Assembly (NCBI RefSeq): GCF_904426505.1
Contig: NZ_CAJGBN010000001.1
Coordinates: 62,001-126,000, forward strand
Source: Rubrivivax sp. A210
GTDB lineage: Bacteria > Pseudomonadota > Gammaproteobacteria > Burkholderiales > Burkholderiaceae_C
Length of the DNA stretch: 64,000 bases
Direction: 5' to 3'
A model generated the notes under the pieces. The model was not told where the DNA came from and searched no databases. It was given only the letters and a program-made list of their open reading frames with translations. The first letter of the stretch is position 1. Each line of letters starts with the position of its first letter. This document shows positions 17,625 to 26,191 of the stretch, piece after piece. A program made the position numbers and the translations under genes.

Positions 17625-18239
17625 ATGCAAACCTATCGGCACCACATCCTGGGCCTCTACGACAGCTGGAACGCCGCCGAGGCCACGCGCGATGCCTTGC
17701 GGCGCTGCGGCCTGCCGGCTGTCAATCTGCGCCTGCTGAAACCCGACCGGCGCCTCATGGCCATGGCCGGTCCACAGGAGGCCAGCGACACGGCCCTGCT
17801 TGCCGGCGGCGCCGGCGCGGCGAACGGCGTGAGCATCGAGCAGGCCCTCGCCGGCGTGAGCCTCTTCGTCGCCAGCCCGGTGCTGGGCGCCCTCATGGCC
17901 CAGGGCTGGCAAGCCAGCCTGGGCCGGCTGGTGGGCGTGCTGGCAGCCGGCACGGACGACGCCGATGCGGCCGACGAGGCCCCGCCGGCCAGGGGCGCTT
18001 CGGCCGACACGGCCGTGCTCGTGGTGCAGGCCGACGACGAGCGACAGGCCGTGCTGGCGCGCCAGATCGTCGCCACCTCGATGGGCGGCTCCAATCTGTC
18101 GACCTTGCGCGACGACCGCGCCGAGACCCGCACCGGCACGCCGATACCGCAGGAACTGGCCGGCGCCGACCCGGTGCTGCGCTCGCTGCTGAACCGGCGC
18201 CACGGGCCCGAGCGGCGCGCCGCGACACCGTTCGATTGA
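17625..18239 (+). CDS. Hypothetical protein with glycine-rich hydrophobic centre
   Basis: 204 residues. The N-terminus (HHILGLYDSWNAAEATRDALRRCGLPAVNLRLLKP) resembles the alpha/beta repeat of general-stress GsiB/YflT- or DUF1269-like proteins. A central Gly/Ala-rich hydrophobic part (about 58-110: LLAGGAGAANGVSIEQALAGVSLFVASPVLGALMAQGW) and a second alpha/beta unit (SADTAVLVVQADDERQAVLARQIVATSM) follow. A duplicated domain separated by a membrane-active segment is plausible. It sits 73 nt after the collagen-like gene on the same strand and may share its promoter. Confidence 0.65.
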   Translation: MQTYRHHILGLYDSWNAAEATRDALRRCGLPAVNLRLLKPDRRLMAMAGPQEASDTALLAGGAGAANGVSIEQALAGVSLFVASPVLGALMAQGWQASLGRLVGVLAAGTDDADAADEAPPARGASADTAVLVVQADDERQAVLARQIVATSMGGSNLSTLRDDRAETRTGTPIPQELAGADPVLRSLLNRRHGPERRAATPFD

Positions 18240-18256
18240 CCGCAGCGCTCCGGCCA

Positions 18257-20302
18257 CTAGGGGCGGCGTGCTTCGGCCCTGGGCGGGGCCGGCGCCGGGT
18301 GCGGCCGGTCGCAACCGCCGGCCACGCCCGGCCCGGTCTCGATCAGCGGCAGCAGTGCCAGCAGCGGATTCAGCAGGCCCAGCGCCAATGCGCCCAGGCC
18401 GCGTGCCGCGATGCGGCCACGGTCCACGTCCAGCACCGGGCTGGCAAAGCTGCCGCCAATGCGGATCGGGCTGCGCAGCGCCACGATGCTGGCGACCTTG
18501 GTGCGGGGTATGAGGGTGAGGTCGAACTGCTCGTGCGCGAGGTCGATCACGCCGCTGCCCACCAGGGTGTTGACCTCGGTGTCCAGCACCAGCGTGCGGA
18601 CCTGCATCACGCCCTGCGCCACCTTGAATTCGGCCACCGCGCAGTGCAGCGCGATGGCCTGGTCGCCGCTGAGGTTCAGGCGCAGGATTTCGAGCAGGTG
18701 CAGGCCGGTCTGCTCCATCAGCAGGCGGCTGATCTGGCCGCTGTGCGCCGCCAGGCGCAGATGGCCGCTGGAGCTGGCCAGCAGGGCCGCCACCGTTGCC
18801 CCTTGCCCTTGCAGTTCGAGGTCGCCGTCGACCCGGCCCAGGGCGTCCAGGCGGCGGTCGGCGGTGGGCAGCAGGCGGCCCGGCTGCAGCCCGTTCAGCC
18901 TGGCCGCCAGCCGGCCGCGCAGCGGTGGCTGGCGCGCGTCCAGGCCCAGGCTGGCCTGCACCCGCCCGCCGGCAATGTCGAAGTGCAGCGGGTCCAGCCG
19001 CAACTGGCGGCCCTGCAACTGCAAGCGCAGATCCAGCGCGGCAACGGGCAAGGCGTGCTCGCGCACCAGGTCATCGGCGTGGACCTGGACGTCGGCATCC
19101 ATTTGGGCCCAGGCCGTGGTGTTCAATTCGGCATCGGGCAGCACGCGCCCTGGGGTTGCCGTGCCGGTGCCCACCGCCGGGCCGAGGTCGGCCAGTTCGA
19201 GCCGGCGCGAACGCAAGCTGCCTGTGAGCAGCGGCCTTGACCCGCCGCCGTCGACCTGCAGCGTGCCGGCGATGTCGCTGCGGCCGATCTGGCCGGCAAA
19301 GCCTTCATAGCGCCAGCGGCTGCCGCCGTGCAGCAGGCGGCCGCTGCTGCGGTAGGCCGGCGTGGGCGGCAGGGCGACGCCGATCAGCGGCTGGAGGGTG
19401 GCCAGGCTGTCGCCGCTCAGGCTCAGTTGCAGATCGACGGCGCTGAGCGCGAACAGCCCGGTCACGCTGCCGGCGGCCTGCACCCGGGTGCGGCCCAGCG
19501 TGGCCTGCAACTGCAGCGGGTAGGGCACGGTGGTGTCGCGCCAGGCGAGCACGGCGCCGCCGCTGCCGCTGGCCGACAAGGCTTGGCCGTGGAACTGGCC
19601 CTCGGCCTTGAACACGAGCGTGCCGGCTTCGGCCATGGCCTCGGCATTCGGGGCGCTCACGGTCGAGAGGTCCAGCACGACGGCGGTCTGGCGCGCCGGC
19701 TCGAGGTAGTGGATGCGGGCCTGGTCGAGCAGCAGGCGGGCTATGGGGATGCGCACCGATTCGTCGCTCTGCAGGCGGTCGAGCAACCAGTTCTTGCGGC
19801 CGTCGGCAGCGTGTTCCAGGAACAGTTGCGGGCGCAGCAGGCTCACGCCGGGAAAGGCCAGCCGGCCCTGCAGCAACTGGCGCAGGTCGATGCTGATGTC
19901 GGCTGCCTCGGCCACCAGCATCTGCGGCGTGGCGGCCCAGGGCGGGTTGGCAAAGCTCAGCGCCTGCAGGCGCACGCGCGGCAGCGACCAGGCCCACACC
20001 AGGTCCAGGTCGCCGGCGATGGTCAGCACCCGGCCGCTGCGTTGCAGGGCCCAGTCCTGCAGCGGCGCGCGGGCCCAGTTCCAGCCGAAGGCGAGGCTCC
20101 ACAGCAGCAACAGCAAGGGCGGTAGCAACAGCAGCCCGGCCAGCGCGGCGGCCAGCCTCCACAGGGCAGGGCTGGACTTGGCGAGTGTGGCGATGGATCG
20201 GATGCAGGCGGTGTAGCCCCGGGGAGGGTAGCGCGTCTGTGCGCCATGCCACCCTGGCCCGTCGATGGCCAGCATGGACGTGGCGGGAGCCTGGGCTTCC
20301 AC
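18257..20302 (-). CDS. AsmA family protein
   Basis: 681 residues as drawn. One N-terminal TM helix (about 48-70, LWRLAAALAGLLLLPPLLLLLWSLAFGW) precedes NWARAPLQDWALQRSGRVLTIAGDLDL, the canonical AsmA opening. A long beta-rich periplasmic part ends in a typical AsmA C-terminus (GVMQVRTLVLDTEVNTLVGSGVIDLAHEQFDLTLIPRTK). AsmA-like proteins are bridge-like lipid-transfer proteins between inner and outer membrane. The first ~47 residues have no family match, and a regulon-type promoter lies inside them. The true start is therefore uncertain: ATG at 20302, ATG at 20275, or a non-ATG codon further in. Confidence 0.82.
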   Translation of the reverse strand: MEAQAPATSMLAIDGPGWHGAQTRYPPRGYTACIRSIATLAKSSPALWRLAAALAGLLLLPPLLLLLWSLAFGWNWARAPLQDWALQRSGRVLTIAGDLDLVWAWSLPRVRLQALSFANPPWAATPQMLVAEAADISIDLRQLLQGRLAFPGVSLLRPQLFLEHAADGRKNWLLDRLQSDESVRIPIARLLLDQARIHYLEPARQTAVVLDLSTVSAPNAEAMAEAGTLVFKAEGQFHGQALSASGSGGAVLAWRDTTVPYPLQLQATLGRTRVQAAGSVTGLFALSAVDLQLSLSGDSLATLQPLIGVALPPTPAYRSSGRLLHGGSRWRYEGFAGQIGRSDIAGTLQVDGGGSRPLLTGSLRSRRLELADLGPAVGTGTATPGRVLPDAELNTTAWAQMDADVQVHADDLVREHALPVAALDLRLQLQGRQLRLDPLHFDIAGGRVQASLGLDARQPPLRGRLAARLNGLQPGRLLPTADRRLDALGRVDGDLELQGQGATVAALLASSSGHLRLAAHSGQISRLLMEQTGLHLLEILRLNLSGDQAIALHCAVAEFKVAQGVMQVRTLVLDTEVNTLVGSGVIDLAHEQFDLTLIPRTKVASIVALRSPIRIGGSFASPVLDVDRGRIAARGLGALALGLLNPLLALLPLIETGPGVAGGCDRPHPAPAPPRAEARRP
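20210..20252 (-). promoter_or_regulatory. Regulon promoter inside the annotated 5' end of the AsmA gene
   Basis: Minus strand: box GTGGCATGGCGCACAGACG (20234-20252), 18-nt spacer, -10 TACACC (20210-20215). It would start transcription near 20203, inside the drawn reading frame. Confidence 0.45.
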
Positions 20303-20314
20303 GGTGTCCTAGCC

Positions 20315-20338
20315 CTTCTGTACGCCGGCGCACAGACG
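20315..20338. promoter_or_regulatory. Near-perfect regulon palindrome between AsmA and the 20411 gene
   Basis: TCTGTACGCCGGCGCACAGA (20317-20336) is a 20-bp inverted repeat with one mismatched pair. It gives a box on both strands, toward both divergent genes, although neither side has a good TANNNT at the usual distance. Confidence 0.5.
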
Positions 20339-20410
20339 GCCGTCGCCCCAGCAGAGAAGCTGCCAAGTCGCCCGCACAGCCCGTGCCGGCAGGGGTAGCC
20401 AGAGGCCACG

Positions 20411-20797
20411 ATGAGCGCAAGAGTGCAGGGCAATACCGATGCAGGCCAGGACGCCCGGGCGCCTGCCCTTGGGGGCGGCCAGGCAGGCGCTGAGGCGGGC
20501 CAGGAGGCCGCCACCCCATCCGACGCGGCTGTGCTGCCGCCGCCGGCCTTCGATGCCGTGGCCGATGCCGTGAGGTTCCGCGTGCAGTTGCCGGATGGCC
20601 TCAGCGTGGGCGCCCGCATCTCCAGGCTGGTGTTGCACTACCGCTTCAAGGGCCAGGCCGACGGCAGCGATGCGGTCGCTGTCTTTCAGGCAAACCGCCA
20701 TGAAATCGACGCCGCCGTCGTGCGGCGCGTTGTTGCCGGATCGTGGGATCCCGTGATGCTGCGCGAGCATGACCTGCCCGCGCCGCCCCGGGCTTGA
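20411..20797 (+). CDS. Small hypothetical protein
   Basis: 128 residues from an ATG with AGAGG upstream. The first ~50 residues are low-complexity Ala/Gly/Gln. The rest looks folded: AVRFRVQLPDGLSVGARISRLVLHYRFKGQADGSDAVAVFQANRHEIDAAVVRRVVAGSWDPVMLREHDLP. No signal or TM segment. I do not recognise a named family. Confidence 0.55.
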   Translation: MSARVQGNTDAGQDARAPALGGGQAGAEAGQEAATPSDAAVLPPPAFDAVADAVRFRVQLPDGLSVGARISRLVLHYRFKGQADGSDAVAVFQANRHEIDAAVVRRVVAGSWDPVMLREHDLPAPPRA

Positions 20798-20832
20798 TGG
20801 CGCCGGGCGCGTGGTGGGCGGCGGCGGCCGAT

Positions 20833-20874
20833 GTTGGACAGCGCACCGACAGCCCGCAGGTCCGCGCCTAAAAC
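20833..20874 (+). promoter_or_regulatory. Regulon promoter for lmo0937-type gene
   Basis: Plus strand: box GTTGGACAGCGCACCGACA (20833-20851), 17-nt spacer, -10 TAAAAC (20869-20874). Predicted start near 20881, leader about 29 nt. One of the clearest copies. Confidence 0.72.
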
Positions 20875-20909
20875 GGCGCATCCGTCACCGACCCCCGAAA
20901 GGAGCCTCC

Positions 20910-21056
20910 ATGCTCGAGACCCTCGCCATCATCCTGCTCGTCCTCTGGCTCCTGGGCCTGGTCACTTCAACCACGCTGGGGGGCTTGATCCATGTGCTGC
21001 TGGTCATTGCCGTCGTCGTGGTGTTGTTCCGCGTGATCGGCGGGCGCCGCGTCTGA
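20910..21056 (+). CDS. lmo0937/DUF5670 family small membrane protein
   Basis: 48 residues: MLETLAIILLVLWLLGLVTSTTLGGLIHVLLVIAVVVVLFRVIGGRRV. Two TM helices around a TSTTLGGLIH loop and a basic C-terminus match the lmo0937 group, typically stress-associated and of unknown function. AAAGGAG is 7 nt before the ATG. It is followed after 7 nt by an HMA-like gene. Confidence 0.92.
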   Translation: MLETLAIILLVLWLLGLVTSTTLGGLIHVLLVIAVVVVLFRVIGGRRV

Positions 21057-21063
21057 CGGCACC

Positions 21064-21264
21064 ATGATTGCCTTCCTGGTCAGCGACATGACAAGCAGCC
21101 GTTGCGCCAACGCCGTCAGCAGGGCCTTGATGGCGGTGGACCGGACGGCGCAGGTGCGGGTGGACCTGGCCACCTTCACGGTCGAGATCGAGGCCGGCAG
21201 GGCCAGCGCCCGCCAACTCGGCGACGCGATCAGGCGCGCCGGCTATTCGCCGGTGGCGGCCTGA
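21064..21264 (+). CDS. HMA-like small protein lacking the CxxC metal site
   Basis: 66 residues: MIAFLVSDMTSSRCANAVSRALMAVDRTAQVRVDLATFTVEIEAGRASARQLGDAIRRAGYSPVAA. The pattern of strand, helix, strand, strand, helix, strand and the ending AIRRAGYSPV are those of CopZ/Atx1-type heavy-metal-associated domains. The metal loop reads MTSSRC, keeping only the second Cys of CxxC. Metal binding may thus be lost or changed. It is probably co-transcribed with the preceding gene. Confidence 0.75.
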   Translation: MIAFLVSDMTSSRCANAVSRALMAVDRTAQVRVDLATFTVEIEAGRASARQLGDAIRRAGYSPVAA

Positions 21265-21397
21265 GCGGTCTGTCCTGGCTGTCGCCTGCGACGGTGCGCA
21301 GGCCGCTGATACTTCGGCATTCCAAAGGCCAGACGGCCGTGGCAGCACGGGCTGCAGCCGTCAGCCGACCCGTCAACCCTCATGCAGGAACTCCAAC

Positions 21398-21571
21398 ATG
21401 GCCCTGAGGCCCACATCACGCCGCCCGGTCGGCAAGCAGGCGGTGCCGCCCCGCCGCAAGGCGAGGGCACCGACGCCGACGACGCCGACGCCGCCAGAAA
21501 AGCCGGCCGACACCTCGGCGGCCGAGGCCCAAGCCCAGGCCGCAGCGCAACCCGCCGCGCTGGCCTAGCCG
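21398..21571 (+). CDS. Possible small Pro/Ala-rich basic protein
   Basis: 57 codons from ATG to TAG: MALRPTSRRPVGKQAVPPRRKARAPTPTTPTPPEKPADTSAAEAQAQAAAQPAALA. The N-terminal half is Arg/Lys-rich and Pro/Thr-rich, the C-terminal half Ala/Gln-rich. It is the only plausible gene in the 402-nt stretch 21265-21666, but has no family match and a weak ribosome-binding site. It could be non-coding. Confidence 0.3.
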
Positions 21572-21666
21572 CACGGCGACAGCCTGCCCTTCGTGCGGCG
21601 GCCATCGCGGGCGGCCTGAGCGGCAGGCCGCCCGGCCCCTGGCGGGCCCAGCCGCAACGCCCGGGC

Positions 21667-22017
21667 TCAGCGACCGCGGCCGCGGCCGCCGTCGTCACGG
21701 CCGCGGTTGCCGTCACCGCGGTCGCGCCCCTCGCCACGCTCCCGGTACCGGATCTCGCGCGGGTAGTGGCTGCGTGGCAGATCCACCCAGGGCCCATTGC
21801 GCGATTGCCCATAGCGCCAGCGGTCGCGGTCGTAGAAATAGGTGTAGCCGCCCTGGTGGTAGTAGGGATCGCTGCCCAGTTCGACCACCAGGGGCAGCGC
21901 GGGCACGGCAATGCCGATGCCGATGGTCGCGCCCGGGCCGTGGCGGTCGGGCACCACGACGCAGGCGCTGAGCAGCCATGCGGCAAGGGGTAGCAAGGCA
22001 AGGCCTGACTTGTTCAT
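21667..22017 (-). CDS. Small lipoprotein with Arg/Gly/Asp-rich tail
   Basis: 116 residues from the ATG at 22017 (GAAGGAAGCTC upstream). Lipobox LSAC (Cys about 19) is followed by VVVPDRHGPGATIGIGIAVPALPLVVELGSDPYYHQGGYTYFYDRDRWRYGQSRNGPWVDLPRSHYPREIRY, resembling short DUF-type lipoproteins with a YYHQGGYTYFYD..W motif. The last 25 residues are R/G/D repeats (GRDRGDGNRGRDDGGRGRGR). Envelope location is likely, function unknown. Confidence 0.7.
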   Translation of the reverse strand: MNKSGLALLPLAAWLLSACVVVPDRHGPGATIGIGIAVPALPLVVELGSDPYYHQGGYTYFYDRDRWRYGQSRNGPWVDLPRSHYPREIRYRERGEGRDRGDGNRGRDDGGRGRGR

Positions 22018-22140
22018 GAGCTTCCTTCGCTGCCGGCCGCGGGCGGGCCGGTGGGGCCCAGCATGAGCGCTGGCGCGGGCGAGATCGGTTCGATGACGAA
22101 CATAGGGCACTGCGCCCTGCCGGGCGGCGCCCAGGCCGGG

Positions 22141-23094
22141 CTATTTGGTCTTGTCCGGTGCGTCGGCGGAACTCGGGACCGGGCGCTCCAAGGCCGGCGC
22201 CGTCTTGGGCGCCGGGTCCACACGCGCGACGCGAACCTCGACGTCCATGCCCAGGTAGGCCGTCTTGTTGCCGTACCAGCTGCCCGATACCGGCGCGGCC
22301 TGTGCCGGATGGCGGGCGACGCCGACACGGATGTGCTGCGTGCCACCCAGCAGGTTGTTGGTGGGGTCGAAGGGCACCCAGCCCGCCCCCGGCAGATAGG
22401 CCTGCAGCCAGGCGTGGGTCGAACCCGATCCCACCATCGCAGGCCCCGCACCCTCGAGCGAGGCGTCGTACAGATAGCCCGAGACAAAGCGCGCCGCGAT
22501 GCCCAGGCGGCGTATCGCTTCCATCATCAGCAGCGAGAAGTCGCGGCAGGTGCCGCTGCCCAGCGCCAGCGTGGCCAGGGGTTCCTGTGTGCCTTCCTCG
22601 TTCCTTGTTTCGTAGCGCAGCGTGTCGCCGATGTGCCGGTTCATGCGCACCAGGATGTCGCGCGTATCGCTCGCGCCCGTGCTGTGTACGAACTGGCGCG
22701 CCCAGGCGGTGAGCACGCCCTGGGGGTCTTCGTGGTGCGGCCTGAGGAAGGGCTCGAGATCGAGCCTGTCGTCGACGCCATAGACCAGCGGGAAGAGCCG
22801 CGCCGAGTCCGACACCGGCAACTCGAGGTTGTTGGTGTGGGCGTGCTCGATGCTGAAGGTGCTGATGATCTCCAGCCGCGCCGCGGGCGCCAGCGGCTGC
22901 ACCAGGGCCACCGAATTGGAATTCGGATCCTGGATCAGGAGGATGGCGGCCGGTGGATCGGTGCGCAGGTCGGTTGCCAGCACATGCAGGTCGTGGCTGT
23001 CGCGCGGGCGGAACAGCACGCGGTGTTCGCCGAAGCGCACCGGTTCGCTGTAGCGGTAGACCGTGCGGTGGGTTATTTCGTAGAGGACGGACAT
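22141..23094 (-). CDS. Transglutaminase-like cysteine peptidase family protein
   Basis: 317 residues with a bacterial transglutaminase-like N-terminal beta domain (about 1-95, YEITHRTVYRYSEPVRFGEHRVLFRPRDSHD). A transglutaminase-core domain follows: catalytic Cys in GSGTCRDFSLLMMEAIRRLGIAARFVSGYL, His in STHAWLQAYLPGAGWVPFDPTNN, and the Asp in the same segment. No signal peptide is seen. Such proteins usually act as peptidases or amidases. The C-terminal tail is charged and Pro-rich. It lies downstream of and co-directional with corA. Confidence 0.9.
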   Translation of the reverse strand: MSVLYEITHRTVYRYSEPVRFGEHRVLFRPRDSHDLHVLATDLRTDPPAAILLIQDPNSNSVALVQPLAPAARLEIISTFSIEHAHTNNLELPVSDSARLFPLVYGVDDRLDLEPFLRPHHEDPQGVLTAWARQFVHSTGASDTRDILVRMNRHIGDTLRYETRNEEGTQEPLATLALGSGTCRDFSLLMMEAIRRLGIAARFVSGYLYDASLEGAGPAMVGSGSTHAWLQAYLPGAGWVPFDPTNNLLGGTQHIRVGVARHPAQAAPVSGSWYGNKTAYLGMDVEVRVARVDPAPKTAPALERPVPSSADAPDKTK

Positions 23095-23231
23095 GATCTT
23101 TCTGCAGCTGCGGGTAGCCGGGGCCGCGAAGCCTCAATCTCGCACCGCCAGCAAGGGGAGTATGGGCGGCCCCGCACGCAAGTGTCGGACCCGGATGCCG
23201 CGATTCATTGCAATCCAGGCTCCAACCCGGG

Positions 23232-24203
23232 CTATACCCATCCGGCCTTGCGCAGGCGACGGTAGACGAGGACGCAACCCAGCACGGTGAGGGCCACGGC
23301 CGAGGGATAGCCGGCCTTCCATTTCAGCTCCGGCATCCATTCGAAGTTCATACCATAGAGGCTGAAGATGACGGTGGGTATGGCCAGGATCGCGCCCCAG
23401 CCGGCCAGGCGCTTGACGACCTCGTTCTGGTTGTTGGCCACCAGCGCCAGGTTCACCTGCATGGCGGTGGTCAGCATGTCACGCATGCCGTCGATCAGAC
23501 CCACCAGGCGCGAGACGTGGTCCTGGATGTCCCGGAAGTAGGCGCGCAGTTCCTTCGGGATCAGGTCTTCGTGCAAGCGCATCAGTTCGGAGCTGATCTC
23601 CGCCAGGGGCAGGGCGGCATTGCGCAACTCGAGCAGATGGCGCTTCAGCGTGTACAGCCGCTCGATCACGAGCCGGTCGAACTGGTCATTGAAGATGTCG
23701 GCCTCGATGGCATCGAAGTCCTTCTCGAACTGGGCCACGACGGGCTGGTAGTTGTCGGCCACGAAATCCAGCACCGCGTAGAGGGCGAAGCCCGGCCCCT
23801 TGGGCAGGCCCTTCGTGCCTTCGTCGCCGCGCTGCAGCACATGCTCGTAGCTTGACGAGGCGCCGTGGCGAACCGACACCAGGAAGTTCGGGCCGACGAA
23901 GAGATGGGTCTCGCCATAGACCGCCTGGCCCTTGTCCAGCTGCACGGTCTTCAGCACGATGAAGAGCGAGTTGCTGTAGGCCTCGATCTTGGGCCGCTGG
24001 TGGGCGTGGTGGGCGTCCTCGATGGCCAGTTCATGGAGGCCGAACGCTTGCTGGATCCGGCGCAACTGCACTTCGTCCGGCTCGTGCAAGCCCAGCCAGA
24101 CGAAGGTGCCGGCCTGCTGGATGAACGCGCCGATCTCGTCGACGGCCATGTCGTCCAGGCGCTGCCCGTCCCGGTAGGCCACGCTGTTCACGATGGATGT
24201 CAT
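23232..24203 (-). CDS. CorA-family divalent cation transporter
   Basis: 323 residues from the ATG at 24203; the longer frame upstream has no matching N-terminus. The cytoplasmic alpha/beta funnel and long stalk helix are followed by two C-terminal TM helices (about 265-285 and 298-317). The signature YGMNF sits at the end of the first TM helix. The protein should form a pentameric Mg2+ (or Co2+/Ni2+/Zn2+) channel. The loop after YGMNF reads EWMPEL, close to the common MPEL. Confidence 0.92.
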   Translation of the reverse strand: MTSIVNSVAYRDGQRLDDMAVDEIGAFIQQAGTFVWLGLHEPDEVQLRRIQQAFGLHELAIEDAHHAHQRPKIEAYSNSLFIVLKTVQLDKGQAVYGETHLFVGPNFLVSVRHGASSSYEHVLQRGDEGTKGLPKGPGFALYAVLDFVADNYQPVVAQFEKDFDAIEADIFNDQFDRLVIERLYTLKRHLLELRNAALPLAEISSELMRLHEDLIPKELRAYFRDIQDHVSRLVGLIDGMRDMLTTAMQVNLALVANNQNEVVKRLAGWGAILAIPTVIFSLYGMNFEWMPELKWKAGYPSAVALTVLGCVLVYRRLRKAGWV

Positions 24204-24278
24204 CGCCTTGGCCTCTTCGTCAAGTCCTGCGCTCCCCCCCTCGACCGGAGCTGCAATTGGGTCACCAAGGGCCCTCGC

Positions 24279-24297
24279 GGTCGGTGCGATGGCGAAC
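24279..24297 (-). promoter_or_regulatory. Regulon box upstream of corA
   Basis: Minus strand GTTCGCCATCGCACCGACC, a close match to the box. The hexamer at the usual distance (CCCAAT) is not a good -10. Confidence 0.5.
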
Positions 24298-24394
24298 GGT
24301 GCGGCTTCCTGGCGGGCGCACCCTCGGCGAGGGTCGGCATACCGGGGCCGCTGAAGCGGGCGCCAGCCATCGACCGCGCGATGCACACCCCCAT

Positions 24395-24436
24395 GCGGGC
24401 CAGCGCACAGAACCTGCCGAATGCCAGGAATAGGCT
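24395..24436 (+). promoter_or_regulatory. Regulon promoter for the type I secretion genes
   Basis: Plus strand: box GCGGGCCAGCGCACAGAAC (24395-24413), 17-nt spacer, -10 TAGGCT (24431-24436). The predicted start near 24443 lies after the in-frame ATG at 24421, which supports the GTG at 24481 as the true start of the next gene. Confidence 0.68.
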
Positions 24437-24480
24437 GTGCCGCGTGGGGTCAGTGCCGCCCTTCCTCAAAGGGGTGTGCC

Positions 24481-26163
24481 GTGAAACTGCTCTTGGCCGA
24501 ATTGAAGCCGCTGCTGGCCCACCAGGCCGCGTTCTCCTTCGTCATCAATCTATTGTTCCTGGTCCCGGCGATCTTCACCCTGCAGGTGTTTGATCGCGTC
24601 ATTCCCAGCAACAGCGTCGAGACGCTTGCCGTGCTGCTGATGGGCGTGGGCATCGCGCTCGCGATCCTGCTGATGCTGGACTATGCGCGGCTGCGGCTGC
24701 AGCACCTGACCGGCAACCTCATCGACGAACGGCTGTCACCGCCCGTCATCCACACCCTCGTCAAGGCCACCGCGCTGGCGCCGCAGGCGGTCCGTGCCGA
24801 TGCGGTTCGCGATGTCGGGTTGCTGCGCAACCTGTTTTCGGCCAACGGCGTCACCGCACTGTTCGATGCGCCCTGGGTCATCGTCTACGTCGGTGTCATC
24901 TGGCTGTTCCACCCGCTGCTGGGCATGGGCGCCGCCGCCTGCGTCGCCCTCATGCTGGTGCTCGCCTGGCTCAACGACAGGTTCAGCCGCGCCGCCCTCG
25001 ACACCTTGCAGACCGAGGGGCTGCGGGCCTCGCGCTATGTGGAAGGCTCGTTGCGCAACGCCGAAGTGCTGCAAGCGATGGGCATGACGGAAAGGCTGCT
25101 CGGCCGTTGGCGCCAGCAGCAGGATGCCATCCTCGCCCTGCAGACGCGCGCCACGCGGACCAGCGTGGCCTTCATCGCCGTCACCAAGTTCGTGCGCCAG
25201 GCCATCCAGGTGCTGATGATGGCGCTGGGGGCCTACCTGGTGCTCACGCAGCGCGCCTCGGCCGGCGTGATGATCGCCACCACCATCCTGCTCGGCCGCG
25301 CGGTGCAGCCGGTGGAACAGCTGGTGGGCAGCTGGCGCACGCTGAGCGATGCGCGCGCCGCCTACCGGCGCCTGCTCGAGCTTTCGAAGTACTTCGACGC
25401 CGGATTGAAGCGCGTCGCCCTGCCACGCCCCGAAGGCCGGGTCACCGTCGACGCAGTCTCGTTCCGCCCGCCGCACGCCGACAAGATGCTGCTCGCCGGT
25501 GTTTCGCTGCAGTTGGAGCCCGGCGAGGCCCTCGCCATCATCGGCCCCAGCGCCGCCGGCAAGTCCACCCTGGTGCGGCTGATGACCGGGATCTGGCAGC
25601 CCAGCGCGGGCAAGGTGCGGCTGGACGGCGTGGATGTCGCCGACTGGCCGCGTGAGGCGCTCGGGCCCTGGATCGGCTATGTGCCGCAGGACGTGGAGCT
25701 TTTCGACGGCACCGTGGCCGAGAACATCGGCCGCCTGAACGAGCTGGATTCCGAAGCGGTGATCAAGGCCGCCAGGCGCGCCAACGCGCACGAGCTGATC
25801 GTGCAGCTGCCGCAGGGCTATGACACGCCGGTCGGCGACCAGGGCCTGCGCCTGTCGCCCGGCCAGCGCCAGCGCATTGCGCTGGCGCGGGCGATGTACG
25901 GCGACGTCCGCCTGCTGATCCTGGACGAACCCAATTCCAGCCTCGACTCGGAAGGCGAGATGGCGCTGGCGCGGGCGCTGAGCGACATCCGCGCCCAGGG
26001 CGTGACCTCGATCGTGGTCACGCACCGCCCGTCGTTGATCGCCCACGTCGACAAGATCCTCATCCTCGAAGCGGGGCGCGTGACGCGCTTCGGCCCGGCG
26101 GCCGAGGTGATGAAGGGCATGCAGAAGCTGGCCCAGGCCACGCTGCAGGCCCAGGCCGCCTGA
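24481..26163 (+). CDS. Type I secretion ABC transporter, permease/ATPase (PrtD/HlyB type)
   Basis: 560 residues from GTG 24481, chosen because AAAGGGG lies about 10 nt upstream and the promoter excludes the upstream ATG. A six-TM ABC domain (about 15-300) is followed by an ATPase with Walker A GPSAAGKST, signature LSPGQRQR, Walker B LLILDEPNSSLD and switch His VVTHRPS. There is no N-terminal C39 peptidase, as in PrtD/LipB systems that export RTX proteins unprocessed. The adaptor gene follows after 28 nt and an RTX substrate gene further on. No outer membrane TolC is encoded in the cluster. Confidence 0.93.
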   Translation: MKLLLAELKPLLAHQAAFSFVINLLFLVPAIFTLQVFDRVIPSNSVETLAVLLMGVGIALAILLMLDYARLRLQHLTGNLIDERLSPPVIHTLVKATALAPQAVRADAVRDVGLLRNLFSANGVTALFDAPWVIVYVGVIWLFHPLLGMGAAACVALMLVLAWLNDRFSRAALDTLQTEGLRASRYVEGSLRNAEVLQAMGMTERLLGRWRQQQDAILALQTRATRTSVAFIAVTKFVRQAIQVLMMALGAYLVLTQRASAGVMIATTILLGRAVQPVEQLVGSWRTLSDARAAYRRLLELSKYFDAGLKRVALPRPEGRVTVDAVSFRPPHADKMLLAGVSLQLEPGEALAIIGPSAAGKSTLVRLMTGIWQPSAGKVRLDGVDVADWPREALGPWIGYVPQDVELFDGTVAENIGRLNELDSEAVIKAARRANAHELIVQLPQGYDTPVGDQGLRLSPGQRQRIALARAMYGDVRLLILDEPNSSLDSEGEMALARALSDIRAQGVTSIVVTHRPSLIAHVDKILILEAGRVTRFGPAAEVMKGMQKLAQATLQAQAA

Positions 26164-26191
26164 ACCGAACCCCCATGAGAAGGCTGCTGCC

